A DNA stretch of 64,000 bases from Massilia sp. PAMC28688 (GTDB lineage: Bacteria; Pseudomonadota; Gammaproteobacteria; Burkholderiales; Burkholderiaceae_D), in NCBI RefSeq assembly GCF_019443445.1, contig NZ_CP080378.1, forward strand, positions 682,001 to 746,000, given 5' to 3'. Of this stretch, positions 48,102 through 57,721 are shown one piece after another. Numbering within the stretch: the first letter of the stretch is position 1; each line of letters begins with the position of its first letter. Under the pieces are notes generated by a model. That model had not been told where the DNA came from. It saw only the letters and a list, made by a program, of their open reading frames with translations, and did not search any database. Both the position numbers and the translations under genes were made by a program.

Positions 48102-49112
48102 TTACTTCGCGTTCATCAGCGCCACAGTCGTGTCGAGCATGCGGTTCGAGAAACCCCACTCATTGTCGTACCACGACGATACCTTCACCAGGCGGCCCGA
48201 TACCTTGGTCAGGGTCGAGTCAAAGTTCGACGAGGCCGGGTTGTGGTTGAAGTCGATCGATACCAGCGGCTCGGTCTGGTAGGTCAGCACTTCCTTCATG
48301 TCACCTTCGGCTGCAGCTTTCATCAGGGCATTGACTTCCTCGACCGTCGTATCGCGCTTGGCGATGAAGGTCAGGTCCACCAGCGACACATTGATGGTCG
48401 GCACGCGCACTGCAAAGCCGTCCAGCTTGCCGTTCAGCTCCGGCAGCACCAGGCCCACCGCGGCAGCCGCGCCGGTCTTGGTCGGGATCATGCTCTGGGT
48501 GGCCGAGCGGGCGCGGCGCATGTCTTCATGCATCACGTCCGACAGCACCTGGTCGTTGGTGTACGCGTGCACGGTGGTCATCAGGCCGCTTTCCACGCCG
48601 ATGGCATCGTTGAGTGGCTTGACCAGCGGAGCCAGGCAATTGGTGGTGCACGACGCGTTGGAAATCACCGTGTCCGATGCCTTGAGCACCGACTGGTTGA
48701 CGCCGTAGACGATGGTGGCGTCCACGTCCTTGCCGCCCGGCGCCGAGATGATGACTTTCTTGGCGCCGCCCTTCAGGTGAGCCGAGGCTTTTTCCTTGGT
48801 GGTGAAAAAGCCCGTGCATTCCAGTACCACGTCCACGCCCAGCTCGCCCCAGGGAATGTCAGCAGGGTTACGCTGCGCGAATACGCGGATCGGGTCGCCG
48901 TTGACGATCATGTTGTCGCCATCGACCGTGACGGTGCCGGGAAACTTGCCGTGCGCCGTGTCATAGCGGGTCAGGTGCGCGTTTGACTTGGCGTCGCCCA
49001 GGTCGTTGATGGCCACGATCTGGATGTCCTGCTTCTTGCCGCCTTCGTAGAAAGCGCGCAGCACATTGCGGCCGATACGGCCATAACCGTTGATTGCAAC
49101 TTTGATCGTCAT
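48102..49112 (-). CDS. gap: Glyceraldehyde-3-phosphate dehydrogenase (type I)
   Basis: A 336-aa NAD(P)-dependent enzyme of glycolysis and gluconeogenesis that makes 1,3-bisphosphoglycerate. The Rossmann motif [15 protein letters not shown] is at the N terminus. The active-site motif is [10 protein letters not shown] with catalytic Cys155. The ending [20 protein letters not shown] is diagnostic. The gene follows tkt by 47 bp, so the two form a carbon-metabolism operon. AGGAGC precedes the ATG. Confidence 0.97.
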   Translation of the reverse strand: MTIKVAINGYGRIGRNVLRAFYEGGKKQDIQIVAINDLGDAKSNAHLTRYDTAHGKFPGTVTVDGDNMIVNGDPIRVFAQRNPADIPWGELGVDVVLECTGFFTTKEKASAHLKGGAKKVIISAPGGKDVDATIVYGVNQSVLKASDTVISNASCTTNCLAPLVKPLNDAIGVESGLMTTVHAYTNDQVLSDVMHEDMRRARSATQSMIPTKTGAAAAVGLVLPELNGKLDGFAVRVPTINVSLVDLTFIAKRDTTVEEVNALMKAAAEGDMKEVLTYQTEPLVSIDFNHNPASSNFDSTLTKVSGRLVKVSSWYDNEWGFSNRMLDTTVALMNAK

Positions 49113-49159
49113 ACTTTTTGCTCCTGATTGATAGAAAAAGGGGACTCGCTATATTTTGT

Positions 49160-51157
49160 TCAGGCCGCCAGAACCAGCTTGGCCTTGGCCACGACGTTCT
49201 CGACCGTGAAACCGAAGTGCTTGAACAGCACCGGTGCCGGGGCCGATTCACCGAAGGTATCGATGCCAACCACGGCGCCCTCCAGGCCGACGTATTTATA
49301 CCAAAAATCGGTCACGCCGGCTTCAATGGCCACCCGCGGCACGCCACGCGTGAGCACGCTCGCCTTGTAAGCGGCGTCCTGGCGGTCGAACACGTCGGTC
49401 GACGGCATCGACACCACGCGCACGGCCACGCCTTCGGCCGTGAGGGCGGCAGCAGCCTTCATGGCCAGCTCGACTTCCGAACCGGTGGCCATCAGGATCA
49501 CCTTGGCATTGGCCGCGTCCTGCAGCACGTAGCCGCCGCGGGCGATGTCGGCGATCTGCGCATCATTGCGCTCCATGTACGGCAAGTTCTGGCGCGAGAA
49601 AATCAGGGTCGACGGGCCGTCCTTGCGGCGCACGGCAGCGCCCCAGGCCGCGGCCGACTCGACCGTGTCGCACGGGCGCCAGTTGTCCAGGTTCGGGATC
49701 AGGCGCAGCGACGAGACATGCTCGATCGACTGGTGGGTCGGACCGTCTTCGCCCAGGCCGATCGAGTCGTGCGTGAATACAAAGATGGAACGCAGCTTCA
49801 TGAGCGCGGCCATGCGCAGCGCATTGCGGCTGTAGTCCGAAAAAGTGAGGAAGGTGGCGCCAAACGGGATGAAGCCGCCGTGCAGGGCGATGCCGTTCAT
49901 GATGGCGCTCATGCCGAATTCGCGCACGCCATAGTTGACATGGTTGCCGGGCTTGCCCGAACGCAGGGCCACGCATTCCTTCCAATTGGTCAGGTTGGAG
50001 CTGGTCAGGTCGGCCGAGCCGCCCAAAAATTCCGGCAGCGATGGCGCCAGGGCCTGGATCGCGTTCTGGCTTGCCTTGCGCGTGGCAATGGTTTCCTTCT
50101 TCTCGACGCAGGACGCGATGGCGTCCGCGACCAGCTGCTCGAAGTTGGCCGGCAGCTCACCGTTCATGCGGCGCTCCAGTTCCGCGGCCTCTTGCGGGAA
50201 TTGCGCGCGGTAGGCGCTGAACTGCTCGTTCCACTTCGCCTCGCGCGCGGCACCGGCGGCCTTGGCATCCCAGGCGCTGTAGACGTCGGCCGGGATCTCG
50301 AATGGCACTGAGGTCCACAGCAGGTGCTCGCGCACGGCTGCCACTTCCTTGTCGCCGAGGGCCGCGCCATGGACCTTGTCACCGCCCTGCAGGTTGGGCG
50401 AGCCCTTGCCGATGATGGTCTTGCAGCAGATCAGGGTTGGCTTGTCGGCCAGCTTGGCCTGGGCAATGGCAGCGTCCACCGCAGCCACGTCATGCCCATC
50501 CACATCGCGGATCACATTCCAGTTGTACGATTCAAAGCGCTTGGGCGTGTCGTCGGTGAACCAGCCTTCCACCTTGCCGTCGATCGAGATGCCATTGTCG
50601 TCGTACAGGGCGATCAGCTTTTTCAGGCCCAGGGTGCCGGCCAGTGCGCACACCTCATGCGAAATGCCTTCCATCAGGCAGCCATCGCCCAGGAAGGCGT
50701 AGGTGTAGTGGTCCACCACCTCGTGGCCTGGCTTATTGAATTGCGCTGCCAGCAGGTATTCCGACAAGGCCATGCCGACCGCGTTGGCAATGCCCTGGCC
50801 CAGCGGGCCGGTGGTGGTCTCGACACCGGGCGTGATGTCCACTTCCGGGTGGCCCGGGGTCTTCGAATGCATCTGGCGGAAGGCGCGGATGTCGTCCATG
50901 GTCAGCGCATAGCCCGACAGGTGCAACAAGGCGTAATGCAGCATCGAGCCATGGCCGTTCGAGAGCAGGAAACGGTCGCGGTTGATCCACTTTGGATTGG
51001 CCGGATTGTGCTGGTAGTGCCCGGCCCACAGCGCCACGGCAATGTCGGCCATGCCCATCGGCATGCCTGGATGGCCTGAATTGGCCTGTTGTACAGCGTC
51101 CATTGCCAGCGCGCGGATCGCGTTGGCCATCAAGGTGGTAGGGAGCGTCGAGTTCAT
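49160..51157 (-). CDS. tkt: Transketolase
   Basis: A 665-aa thiamine-diphosphate enzyme that moves two-carbon units between sugar phosphates. The opening [25 protein letters not shown] is characteristic. The ThDP-binding motif appears as [20 protein letters not shown]; further motifs are [18 protein letters not shown] and [20 protein letters not shown]. It also supplies erythrose-4-phosphate, the substrate of the DAHP synthase in this window. It is the first gene of tkt-gap and divergent from rsmE. A possible -10 TAAAAT lies on the minus strand near 51220. Confidence 0.96.
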   Translation of the reverse strand: MNSTLPTTLMANAIRALAMDAVQQANSGHPGMPMGMADIAVALWAGHYQHNPANPKWINRDRFLLSNGHGSMLHYALLHLSGYALTMDDIRAFRQMHSKTPGHPEVDITPGVETTTGPLGQGIANAVGMALSEYLLAAQFNKPGHEVVDHYTYAFLGDGCLMEGISHEVCALAGTLGLKKLIALYDDNGISIDGKVEGWFTDDTPKRFESYNWNVIRDVDGHDVAAVDAAIAQAKLADKPTLICCKTIIGKGSPNLQGGDKVHGAALGDKEVAAVREHLLWTSVPFEIPADVYSAWDAKAAGAAREAKWNEQFSAYRAQFPQEAAELERRMNGELPANFEQLVADAIASCVEKKETIATRKASQNAIQALAPSLPEFLGGSADLTSSNLTNWKECVALRSGKPGNHVNYGVREFGMSAIMNGIALHGGFIPFGATFLTFSDYSRNALRMAALMKLRSIFVFTHDSIGLGEDGPTHQSIEHVSSLRLIPNLDNWRPCDTVESAAAWGAAVRRKDGPSTLIFSRQNLPYMERNDAQIADIARGGYVLQDAANAKVILMATGSEVELAMKAAAALTAEGVAVRVVSMPSTDVFDRQDAAYKASVLTRGVPRVAIEAGVTDFWYKYVGLEGAVVGIDTFGESAPAPVLFKHFGFTVENVVAKAKLVLAA

Positions 51158-51283
51158 GGGTAGCTAAGGGTCTGTGGGAATGGGAGTGCGGCGGCGTTGC
51201 AGGGATTACTGAGCCAACTATTTTACCAGACAAGGGGGCAGCCTATTAGAATGCGGCATTGTTTCGCCTTCGCCCTCTGCCCT

Positions 51284-52021
51284 ATGCCACGCTTTTACTG
51301 CTCCTTGCCCCTCGCCCCAGGCCTGCCCCTCGATCTGCCCGACGCCGTGGCCCACCATGTGCACGTGCTGCGCTTGCAGCCTGGGGCCATGCTGACCTTG
51401 TTCAATGGCGAAGGCGGCGAATATGCGGCCGAATTATTGAGCGTGGATAAGAAGCGCGCCCGGGCCCTGCTGGGCGCCCACGTGGCGCGCGAAGCCGAGC
51501 TGCCGTTTGCCCTAACGCTGGCTCAGGCCCTGCCGGAAGCATCCAAGATGGACTGGATCATTGAAAAGGCAGTGGAACTAGGCGTGACAAGCATCGCCCC
51601 GCTGGCAGCTCAGCGCTGCGTGGTGCGTCTGTCAGGCGAACGGGCCGCAAAGCGCCTGGCGCACTGGCAGGGCGTGATCGTCGCGGCGAGCGAACAGAGC
51701 GGGCGCAACCGCCTTGCGCAGCTCGCGCCGGTGGAAAGTTTCGGCAGCTTCATTGCCACCCCGGGCGCGCAACGCCGCATCCTGCTCTCGCCGCGCGCCG
51801 GCACCTCACTGGCGGCATGGGCGCAGACGCAGCAGCCACACGCGCTTACCATAATGATCGGACCGGAGGGAGGCTTCACGGCGCAGGAAGAAGAGGAGGC
51901 CGTCGCGGCCGGCGCGCTGGCGCTGTCGATGGGACCGCGGGTGCTGCGCACAGAAACGGCCGGCATGGCGGCAACTGCCACGCTGGCGGCCCTGTGGGGC
52001 CAGGCTCAGCCCGCAGCCTGA
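51284..52021 (+). CDS. rsmE: 16S rRNA (uracil(1498)-N(3))-methyltransferase RsmE
   Basis: A 245-aa SPOUT methyltransferase. It starts MPRFYCSLPLAPGLPLDLPD and has the PUA-like N-terminal part (about residues 1-70) with LTLFNGEGGEYAAELL. The SPOUT knot is shown by VAASEQSGRNRLAQLAPV, IMIGPEGGFTAQEEEEAV and LGPRVLRTETA-type ending (here MGPRVLRTETAGMAATATLA). I used the ATG at 51284; an upstream frame adds 29 codons without support. Confidence 0.94.
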   Translation: MPRFYCSLPLAPGLPLDLPDAVAHHVHVLRLQPGAMLTLFNGEGGEYAAELLSVDKKRARALLGAHVAREAELPFALTLAQALPEASKMDWIIEKAVELGVTSIAPLAAQRCVVRLSGERAAKRLAHWQGVIVAASEQSGRNRLAQLAPVESFGSFIATPGAQRRILLSPRAGTSLAAWAQTQQPHALTIMIGPEGGFTAQEEEEAVAAGALALSMGPRVLRTETAGMAATATLAALWGQAQPAA

Positions 52022-52086
52022 CCGGGCCCGGGTCCTTCAGGACGCGGCGGGCGAGCGCCTGGCCTCGTTGCGCTTTGCAGGGGACG

Positions 52087-52128
52087 AAAAAAAACCGCAG
52101 CGGCGATTAAGCCGTGCGGTTTTTTTTT
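52087..52128. terminator. Bidirectional terminator between rsmE and an Oar-like receptor
   Basis: AAAACCGCAGCGGC and GCCGTGCGGTTTT pair with one mismatch around GATTAA. Eight A on the left and nine T on the right make it effective both ways. It ends rsmE (plus) and the convergent receptor gene (minus). Confidence 0.88.
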
Positions 52129-52171
52129 GCGCACGCCTGCAAGCCTTGCGGCAAGCAGGCATGGAGCACGA

Positions 52172-55100
52172 TCAGAACTTGCGGTCGTAGCTCAGCTGCA
52201 GACGCGCCGAACGCGGCGCGGTGGCGCTCAGTGGCGTCTCGTAGATGCTGTTGACGCGGGTGCCGGTGTTGTACGCCTCTGTCACGTTCTGGATGGTCTG
52301 ACGGTTCGTTACATTGAACACGTCGAGCTTGAGCATCAAGCCTTTGACCATTTCTGGACGATAAGCAACGTTCAAGTCCAGGCGCATATCCGTTGGCAGG
52401 TTGCCGACAGTGCCACGCGGGGTGAGCACGTTCTGGGTGCGGTCAGCGCCGTAGCAGTAGAAGCTCTGGTTCGAGTAGTTTGGCGAATCGCCAGGGGCTG
52501 GCGCCGAACCGATGCAGCTGCGCGGACGGCCCGAAGCGACCAACAAGTTACCGCCGACCATGATCTGCTTGGTCACCTCGTAGAAGCCATAAGCCTTCAA
52601 CTGATGCTTGCGATCATTTGGCAGGCGACCATAGGCGCCAACCATCAGCTCAGGGTAATCCCACACGGACGTCACGGCAACGTCAGCCTGCCCATTGTCA
52701 GAGCGGACCTGGCCTTCGGTATTACCGATGTTCTTCGACCAGGTGTAATTCACCTTACCATACCAGCCGTTGCGGAACGGATGCTCGGCGAACAGGTCGA
52801 CAGCGGTGTACTTGCGCACTGGTTTTTCGAAGCCCTGCTCTTGAGCAGTCAGGAACACCTTGGTCAAGTTGGTACCGGTGCCGGCGAAGTCAACATAGAA
52901 CGTGTTGTCACGGCCTGGGTTAAAGGTCTGACAGGTGTTGCCCCACAACGGATTGCTCAAGTACGAAGTGATGCCATTGCGGTCGGCAAAGTCTTCGAAT
53001 GGACGCACATCGCAGAAGTCGTCGATGGTTGACTTGAGCTGGCGATGGGTTGCTTTGGCGCCGAAGTTCAGGTTAGGCGAGAAAGCCTTTTCAAAACCGA
53101 TCGTCAATTCATCCTGATACGACGGCTTCATGTCCAGCGCCGCCAGGGTCGCCACTACCTTGTCCTGGCCAAACTCGTTGTTGCCGCTCAGCGGTTCGGT
53201 CAACTGTGTCAGGCCGGTCGGAGCGCCATTGGCGTCGATGCCGGTGTAGGTGTAGTACTGATCGGTGTAGGTCGAACGGCCAGCGCCGCGCACCGCGATG
53301 TGGGTCGGGATCGGCACCGAGTAACGGCCGGCAGTACCGAATACCTTGAAGCTCGAATCGCCGTTCACATCCCATGCCACGGCCAGGCGCGGGTTGATCT
53401 GGGCCTTCATGTCCAGGAACGTGGTCTTGCTGTCATTCTGGTTTTTGAAGCCTTCGCGGCGGATACCGGCCGTGATCAGGACATCCTTGGTGATCTGATA
53501 CTTGTCCTCGATGTAGAACGCGCTTTGCTCGCCATACGAGGTGGTCACGGTCGAGAACAAGCGCTTGGATACGTAGTAGCCATCGGTGCCATAACCGCCG
53601 CCGCTGGCAGGCGCAGGGATGGTACCGCCTGTGGCGTCGATCGGCGCATTCGGGGTATCGGTGCGGAAGTACGCCCAGGTGCCCCCACCGGCCTTGAATT
53701 CACCGGCGTTAAGCGAGGTGACCTTGTTCTGGTCGACGCCTGCGCGGATCGTGTGGTTGTTCCACTTGTATTCCAGGTCCAGACGATTCGACTTGACAAT
53801 GTCTTTCGAACCAGGCGCCAGGATGTTGCCGGTCAGCGCCTGCGGATTGGCCACTGGCACCGGTGCATCGGCAGGGGTCGAGACGGTCGAGAACAGGTTC
53901 GGGTTGTAGCCGGTAAACTCATTCTCGTGTTTCGCTTCACTGCGGCCGGTCAGGGCCGTGAAGGTCAGGTCGTCGGTCAGATTGCCGGTGTACTTGAGCA
54001 TCAGGACGTCGCCGCCGTTGTTGTCCACGTTGGTACGCACGGCCGACGAAGTGACAGTGCCGACGCGCTTGCGCGTGTCGTAGTCAAAGCCGCTGTCCTG
54101 GTTGGACACTTCCGGCGTATCACCTAACGCGGTAAATTCCAGACGGTGGTTTTCGGCAATGTTCCAGTCCAGCTTACCCATGTAGCGCTTAATATCGGTC
54201 TGGCGATCGCGCCAGCCGTTGCGGGCATTCGAGGTGCCGACGCGGAAGCCATTTACCAGGCCTTCGTCGGTTTTAATGGCCTCACCAGCGAGGAAGAAGA
54301 ACAGCTTGTCCTGGATGATCGGACCGCCCACGTAAGCGCCATAGGTCTTGGTCTCGAGCGTGTTTTCAGCACGCGCCAGACGCAAGGTGCCGTCGGTGGT
54401 CGCGTTGGAAGGCGCACCCGTCTTGGCGTAGTAGAAATCGATAGGATCTGCGCGCCACGACCTTGGTGCCCAGGTCACGTTGGCGCCGGCTTCCCAGGTG
54501 TTGGTGCCGCTCTTGGTAATGATGTTGACCACGCCGCCGACCGAACGGCCGAACTCGGCGCCGAAGCCGCCGGTAAGGACCTGCGCTTCCTGGATCGCGC
54601 CGAACGGCAGCTGCGAGGCACCCAGTCCGGTCAGTGGATTGACGACCGGAAAACCGTTGATATAGTACGAGTTCTCTGAAGCGGCGCCGCCACCGAAGGA
54701 AGCACCGCCCGAGAAGCGCGAGTCGGCGCGGGTGGTGTTCGGTGCCAACTGGATAATCGACTCAACGTTGCGGCCAATTGGCAGCGCTGCCAGCTGACGG
54801 GCGTTGAAGGAAGCACCATTGTTGGTGCTCGACACATCAATGGTCCGGCGGACGGCAGAAATTTCCACGCGTTGAACACCACTATCGGTACTGACGAAGA
54901 CAGCTTCACTGCCTTGACCGAGACGGGCGTCGACTTCCGACGTCGCGACGACGGCTTCGCCTTTCATCTGCTTGACTGTGTAGGTGCCCGTAGGCAGCGA
55001 CGTGGCCTGGAACCGGCCCTGGGCGTCCGGGGTGATGGTACGGCGGATGCCGATCTGATTGTTTTCAATCACGATCCGGACATCGGCGCCAGGGGCGACC

Positions 55101-55222
55101 TTGCCGAAAATGGTGCCGGTCGCGTTCGATTGCGCCATTGCAGCCGGGGTAACGGCCGCACCCAGTGCACCCGCGCTGAAAGCAATGGCCAGGGCGCGGA
55201 CTAAAACGGTTTTTCTCAACAT
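52172..55222 (-). CDS. Oar-like TonB-dependent receptor with N-terminal carboxypeptidase-type domain
   Basis: A 1016-aa outer-membrane protein of the same architecture as the receptor at 44976. It has a signal peptide (MLRKTVLVRALAIAFSAGAL, ending PAAMAQ), a beta-sandwich module with GTIFGKVAPGADVRIVIENN and PDAQGRFQATSLPTGTYTV, then the plug with ENSYYINGFPVVNPLTGLGA and TGGFGAEFGRSVGGVVNIIT, and a barrel ending SARLQLSYDRKF. The ATG at 55222 has TAGGAAAA ahead; an upstream frame adds 35 codons. The two Oar-like proteins align along their length and are probably old paralogues. Confidence 0.92.
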   Translation of the reverse strand: MLRKTVLVRALAIAFSAGALGAAVTPAAMAQSNATGTIFGKVAPGADVRIVIENNQIGIRRTITPDAQGRFQATSLPTGTYTVKQMKGEAVVATSEVDARLGQGSEAVFVSTDSGVQRVEISAVRRTIDVSSTNNGASFNARQLAALPIGRNVESIIQLAPNTTRADSRFSGGASFGGGAASENSYYINGFPVVNPLTGLGASQLPFGAIQEAQVLTGGFGAEFGRSVGGVVNIITKSGTNTWEAGANVTWAPRSWRADPIDFYYAKTGAPSNATTDGTLRLARAENTLETKTYGAYVGGPIIQDKLFFFLAGEAIKTDEGLVNGFRVGTSNARNGWRDRQTDIKRYMGKLDWNIAENHRLEFTALGDTPEVSNQDSGFDYDTRKRVGTVTSSAVRTNVDNNGGDVLMLKYTGNLTDDLTFTALTGRSEAKHENEFTGYNPNLFSTVSTPADAPVPVANPQALTGNILAPGSKDIVKSNRLDLEYKWNNHTIRAGVDQNKVTSLNAGEFKAGGGTWAYFRTDTPNAPIDATGGTIPAPASGGGYGTDGYYVSKRLFSTVTTSYGEQSAFYIEDKYQITKDVLITAGIRREGFKNQNDSKTTFLDMKAQINPRLAVAWDVNGDSSFKVFGTAGRYSVPIPTHIAVRGAGRSTYTDQYYTYTGIDANGAPTGLTQLTEPLSGNNEFGQDKVVATLAALDMKPSYQDELTIGFEKAFSPNLNFGAKATHRQLKSTIDDFCDVRPFEDFADRNGITSYLSNPLWGNTCQTFNPGRDNTFYVDFAGTGTNLTKVFLTAQEQGFEKPVRKYTAVDLFAEHPFRNGWYGKVNYTWSKNIGNTEGQVRSDNGQADVAVTSVWDYPELMVGAYGRLPNDRKHQLKAYGFYEVTKQIMVGGNLLVASGRPRSCIGSAPAPGDSPNYSNQSFYCYGADRTQNVLTPRGTVGNLPTDMRLDLNVAYRPEMVKGLMLKLDVFNVTNRQTIQNVTEAYNTGTRVNSIYETPLSATAPRSARLQLSYDRKF

Positions 55223-55641
55223 GTGTTTTCCTAATTTAATTATGCGTTTCGGTAGATCTGCTTGGGTAAAGTTACCTTGTACAATCTCCGTGTCTCTCAC
55301 ATCCACACAGGGATTACGAAAAGCCACCTCGTGGGTGTTTGCGTCGAATATTGTCTACGAAATAAATAATATTCAAGTTGCACATGGAACCATACGGCTT
55401 CTATATATGTCAAACCTGTCATAATTTTATTACGCAAAGAAACAACACTCGGGCCGCAATCTGTATCAAAAGGCAGGTAAAGATACATATAAGGCGCAGT
55501 GCGGTGCGTCGTGTTGGGTTTGGCGTTCGTGCACGACCCGCCTGTATCCACCTGCATATTCCCCTCGTACCCCCGACACGGTAAAATGGCCGACCTGCAT
55601 GGATCGGCCCTGCCCAGTACACCCTTTTCGAAATCAACCCT
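55223..55641. other. Divergent intergenic region, 419 bp
   Basis: It lies between the Oar-like receptor (minus) and an FAD oxidoreductase (plus) and is AT-rich in its middle (55340-55450). A weak minus-strand pair TTGAAT, 17 bp, CAATAT lies near 55349-55377. TTGACA on the minus strand occurs near 55407-55412. ATTGTACA about 55276-55283 matches the one upstream of the paralogue at 44976. No gene seen. Confidence 0.45.
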
Positions 55642-57282
55642 ATGCTGAGAATTAACCAGATCAAGCTTCCCCTTGATCATCCGCCGTCGGCTCTCAAGGA
55701 AGCCATCCTGGCCCGCCTCCACATCGCCGACGCCGAATTGATTGACTTCACAGTGTTTAAACGCAGTTACGATGCGCGCAAAAAAAACGCCATCGTGCTG
55801 ATTTATTCTGTCGACGTCATGGTGAGCAATGAAGCCTTGGCGCTGCAGGCCGTTGGACACGGCGACACGAATGTGATGCCCTCGCCTGATACCAGCTACA
55901 AGTTCGTCGCCGGCGGCCAGCAACCACAAGGGCACGACCGCAACGAGCGCCCGATCGTGATCGGCACCGGTCCCTGCGGCCTGTTCGTGGCGCTCATCCT
56001 GGCCCAGATGGGCCTGCGGCCCCTGATCCTCGAGCGCGGCAAGGTCGTACGGGAACGCACGGTCGACACCTTCGGCTTCTGGCGCAAGCGCGAACTCAAT
56101 CCCGAGTCGAATGTGCAGTTTGGCGAAGGGGGCGCCGGCACCTTTTCCGACGGCAAGCTCTACAGCCAGATCAAGGACCCCAAGCATTACGGACGCAAGG
56201 TGCTGACCGAATTCGTCAAGGCAGGCGCGCCGGAAGAAATCATGTACGTGAGCAAGCCGCACATTGGCACGTTCCGCCTGGTCAAAATGGTGGAACAGAT
56301 GCGCGAGAACATCATCGCCCTGGGTGGCGAATACCGTTTTTCCAGCAAGGTGGTCGACATCGACGTGGAAGGCAGCGGCAGTGCGCGCCAGATCCGGGGC
56401 GTGATGCTCGAGAGCGGCGAACACATCGCCAGCCGTCACGTCGTCATGGCCATTGGCCACAGTGCGCGCGACACCTTCGAAATGCTGCACGCGCGGGGCG
56501 TCTACGTGGAAGCCAAGCCATTTTCGATCGGATTCCGGGTTGAGCATCCGCAGTCGCTGATTGACGTGTGCCGCTTCGGCCCCAACGCCGGCAACAAGAT
56601 CCTGGGCGCGGCCGACTACAAGCTGGTCCACCATGCCAGCAGTGGCCGGTCCGTGTACAGCTTTTGCATGTGTCCGGGTGGCACGGTGGTATCGGCCGCA
56701 TCGGAGCCGGGGCGGGTGGTCACCAATGGCATGAGCCAATATTCGCGCAACGAGCGCAATGCCAACAGCGCCATCGTGGTGGGCATTACCCCTGAGCAGG
56801 ACTATCCGGGTCACCCGCTGGCCGGCATTGCCCTGCAACGACGGCTGGAAGAAGGCGCTTTTGTGCTCGGCGGCAGCACCTACGACGCGCCCGGGCAGCT
56901 GATGGGCGACTTCGTCAAGGGCCGCGCCTCGCGCGCGCTGGGCAGCGTGATTCCTTCGCTCAAGCCGGCGGTGCACCTGACGGATCTGGCGGGCGCGCTG
57001 CCAGAGTACGCGATTGCTGCGCTGCGTGAAGCCTTCCCAGCGTTCGACAAGCAGATCAAGGGTTACTACCAGGAAGACGCGCTGTTGACGGGCGTGGAAA
57101 CGCGGACCTCTTCGCCGATCCGCATCAAGCGCAATGACGCGGACCTCCAGAGCCTCAATACGCGCGGCCTGTTCCCGGCCGGTGAAGGTGCCGGCTACGC
57201 TGGCGGCATCCTGTCGGCGGCCGTGGACGGCATCAAGGTTGCCGAAGCGGTCGCGCTGTCACTGGCAGGCCGCGCGACATAA
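55642..57282 (+). CDS. NAD(P)/FAD-dependent oxidoreductase (COG2509-like)
   Basis: A 546-aa flavoprotein. The N-terminal 90 residues (MLRINQIKLPLDHPPSALKE, FTVFKRSYDARKKNAIVLIY) are a module typical of this uncharacterised family. The FAD-binding motif is IVIGTGPCGLFVALILAQMG, with LILERGK. The stretch NVQFGEGGAGTFSDGKLYS is diagnostic. FCMCPGGTVVSAASEPG and LFPAGEGAGYAGGILSAAVDG close the fold. The substrate is not known. It is probably a single-gene unit. Confidence 0.9.
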   Translation: MLRINQIKLPLDHPPSALKEAILARLHIADAELIDFTVFKRSYDARKKNAIVLIYSVDVMVSNEALALQAVGHGDTNVMPSPDTSYKFVAGGQQPQGHDRNERPIVIGTGPCGLFVALILAQMGLRPLILERGKVVRERTVDTFGFWRKRELNPESNVQFGEGGAGTFSDGKLYSQIKDPKHYGRKVLTEFVKAGAPEEIMYVSKPHIGTFRLVKMVEQMRENIIALGGEYRFSSKVVDIDVEGSGSARQIRGVMLESGEHIASRHVVMAIGHSARDTFEMLHARGVYVEAKPFSIGFRVEHPQSLIDVCRFGPNAGNKILGAADYKLVHHASSGRSVYSFCMCPGGTVVSAASEPGRVVTNGMSQYSRNERNANSAIVVGITPEQDYPGHPLAGIALQRRLEEGAFVLGGSTYDAPGQLMGDFVKGRASRALGSVIPSLKPAVHLTDLAGALPEYAIAALREAFPAFDKQIKGYYQEDALLTGVETRTSSPIRIKRNDADLQSLNTRGLFPAGEGAGYAGGILSAAVDGIKVAEAVALSLAGRAT

Positions 57283-57307
57283 CGTTTCCCCCGAACATTT
57301 CCTTCCA

Positions 57308-57688
57308 CCAGGGTCAGACCACTTAAACGCTTAAAAATCAATTGCCTCACGCCAGGGTCAGACCACTAAATCGAGCCAAAAGCAACGGTTTCCGATTACA
57401 GACACCCGTATTTATGCCTAATTCAACAATGATTTAGTATGGGAAATTGCGATGTTGAATCTATTAAACACATTTTTATTCGCCTTGCATATGGTCACTT
57501 CCGACGCGCCATGAGGCATTTGGATTGGGTTGAATTTTCTTTGCAATAGGCGGAGCGGCACCGACTTTTTACCGGCCACTGCTCCGCAATTGCCAACATT
57601 GAATGGATTGTTGCAATTTTGCGTTTTAAGTGGTCTGACCCTGGCATAAGGAAATTGATTTTTCCCCTTTTAAGTGGTCTGACCCTGG
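57308..57688. mobile_element. Symmetrical inverted-repeat element (MITE-like, no transposase)
   Basis: Four copies of a 19-bp motif occur. CCAGGGTCAGACCACTTAA lies at 57308-57326 and nearly again at 57352-57370; the inverse TTAAGTGGTCTGACCCTGG lies at 57626-57644 and 57670-57688. The start-to-start distance is 44 bp on both sides, and the 25-bp spacers are also inverted copies in part (AAATCAATT / AATTGATTT). The two arms of about 63 bp enclose 255 bp of AT-rich DNA with a CGGAGC/GCTCCG hairpin (around 57550-57590) and no credible gene. It stands out from the surrounding high-GC genes. Confidence 0.7.
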
Positions 57689-57721
57689 TATAGGGAAAGT
57701 ATTTTCCGCAGCGCAGCGGCG

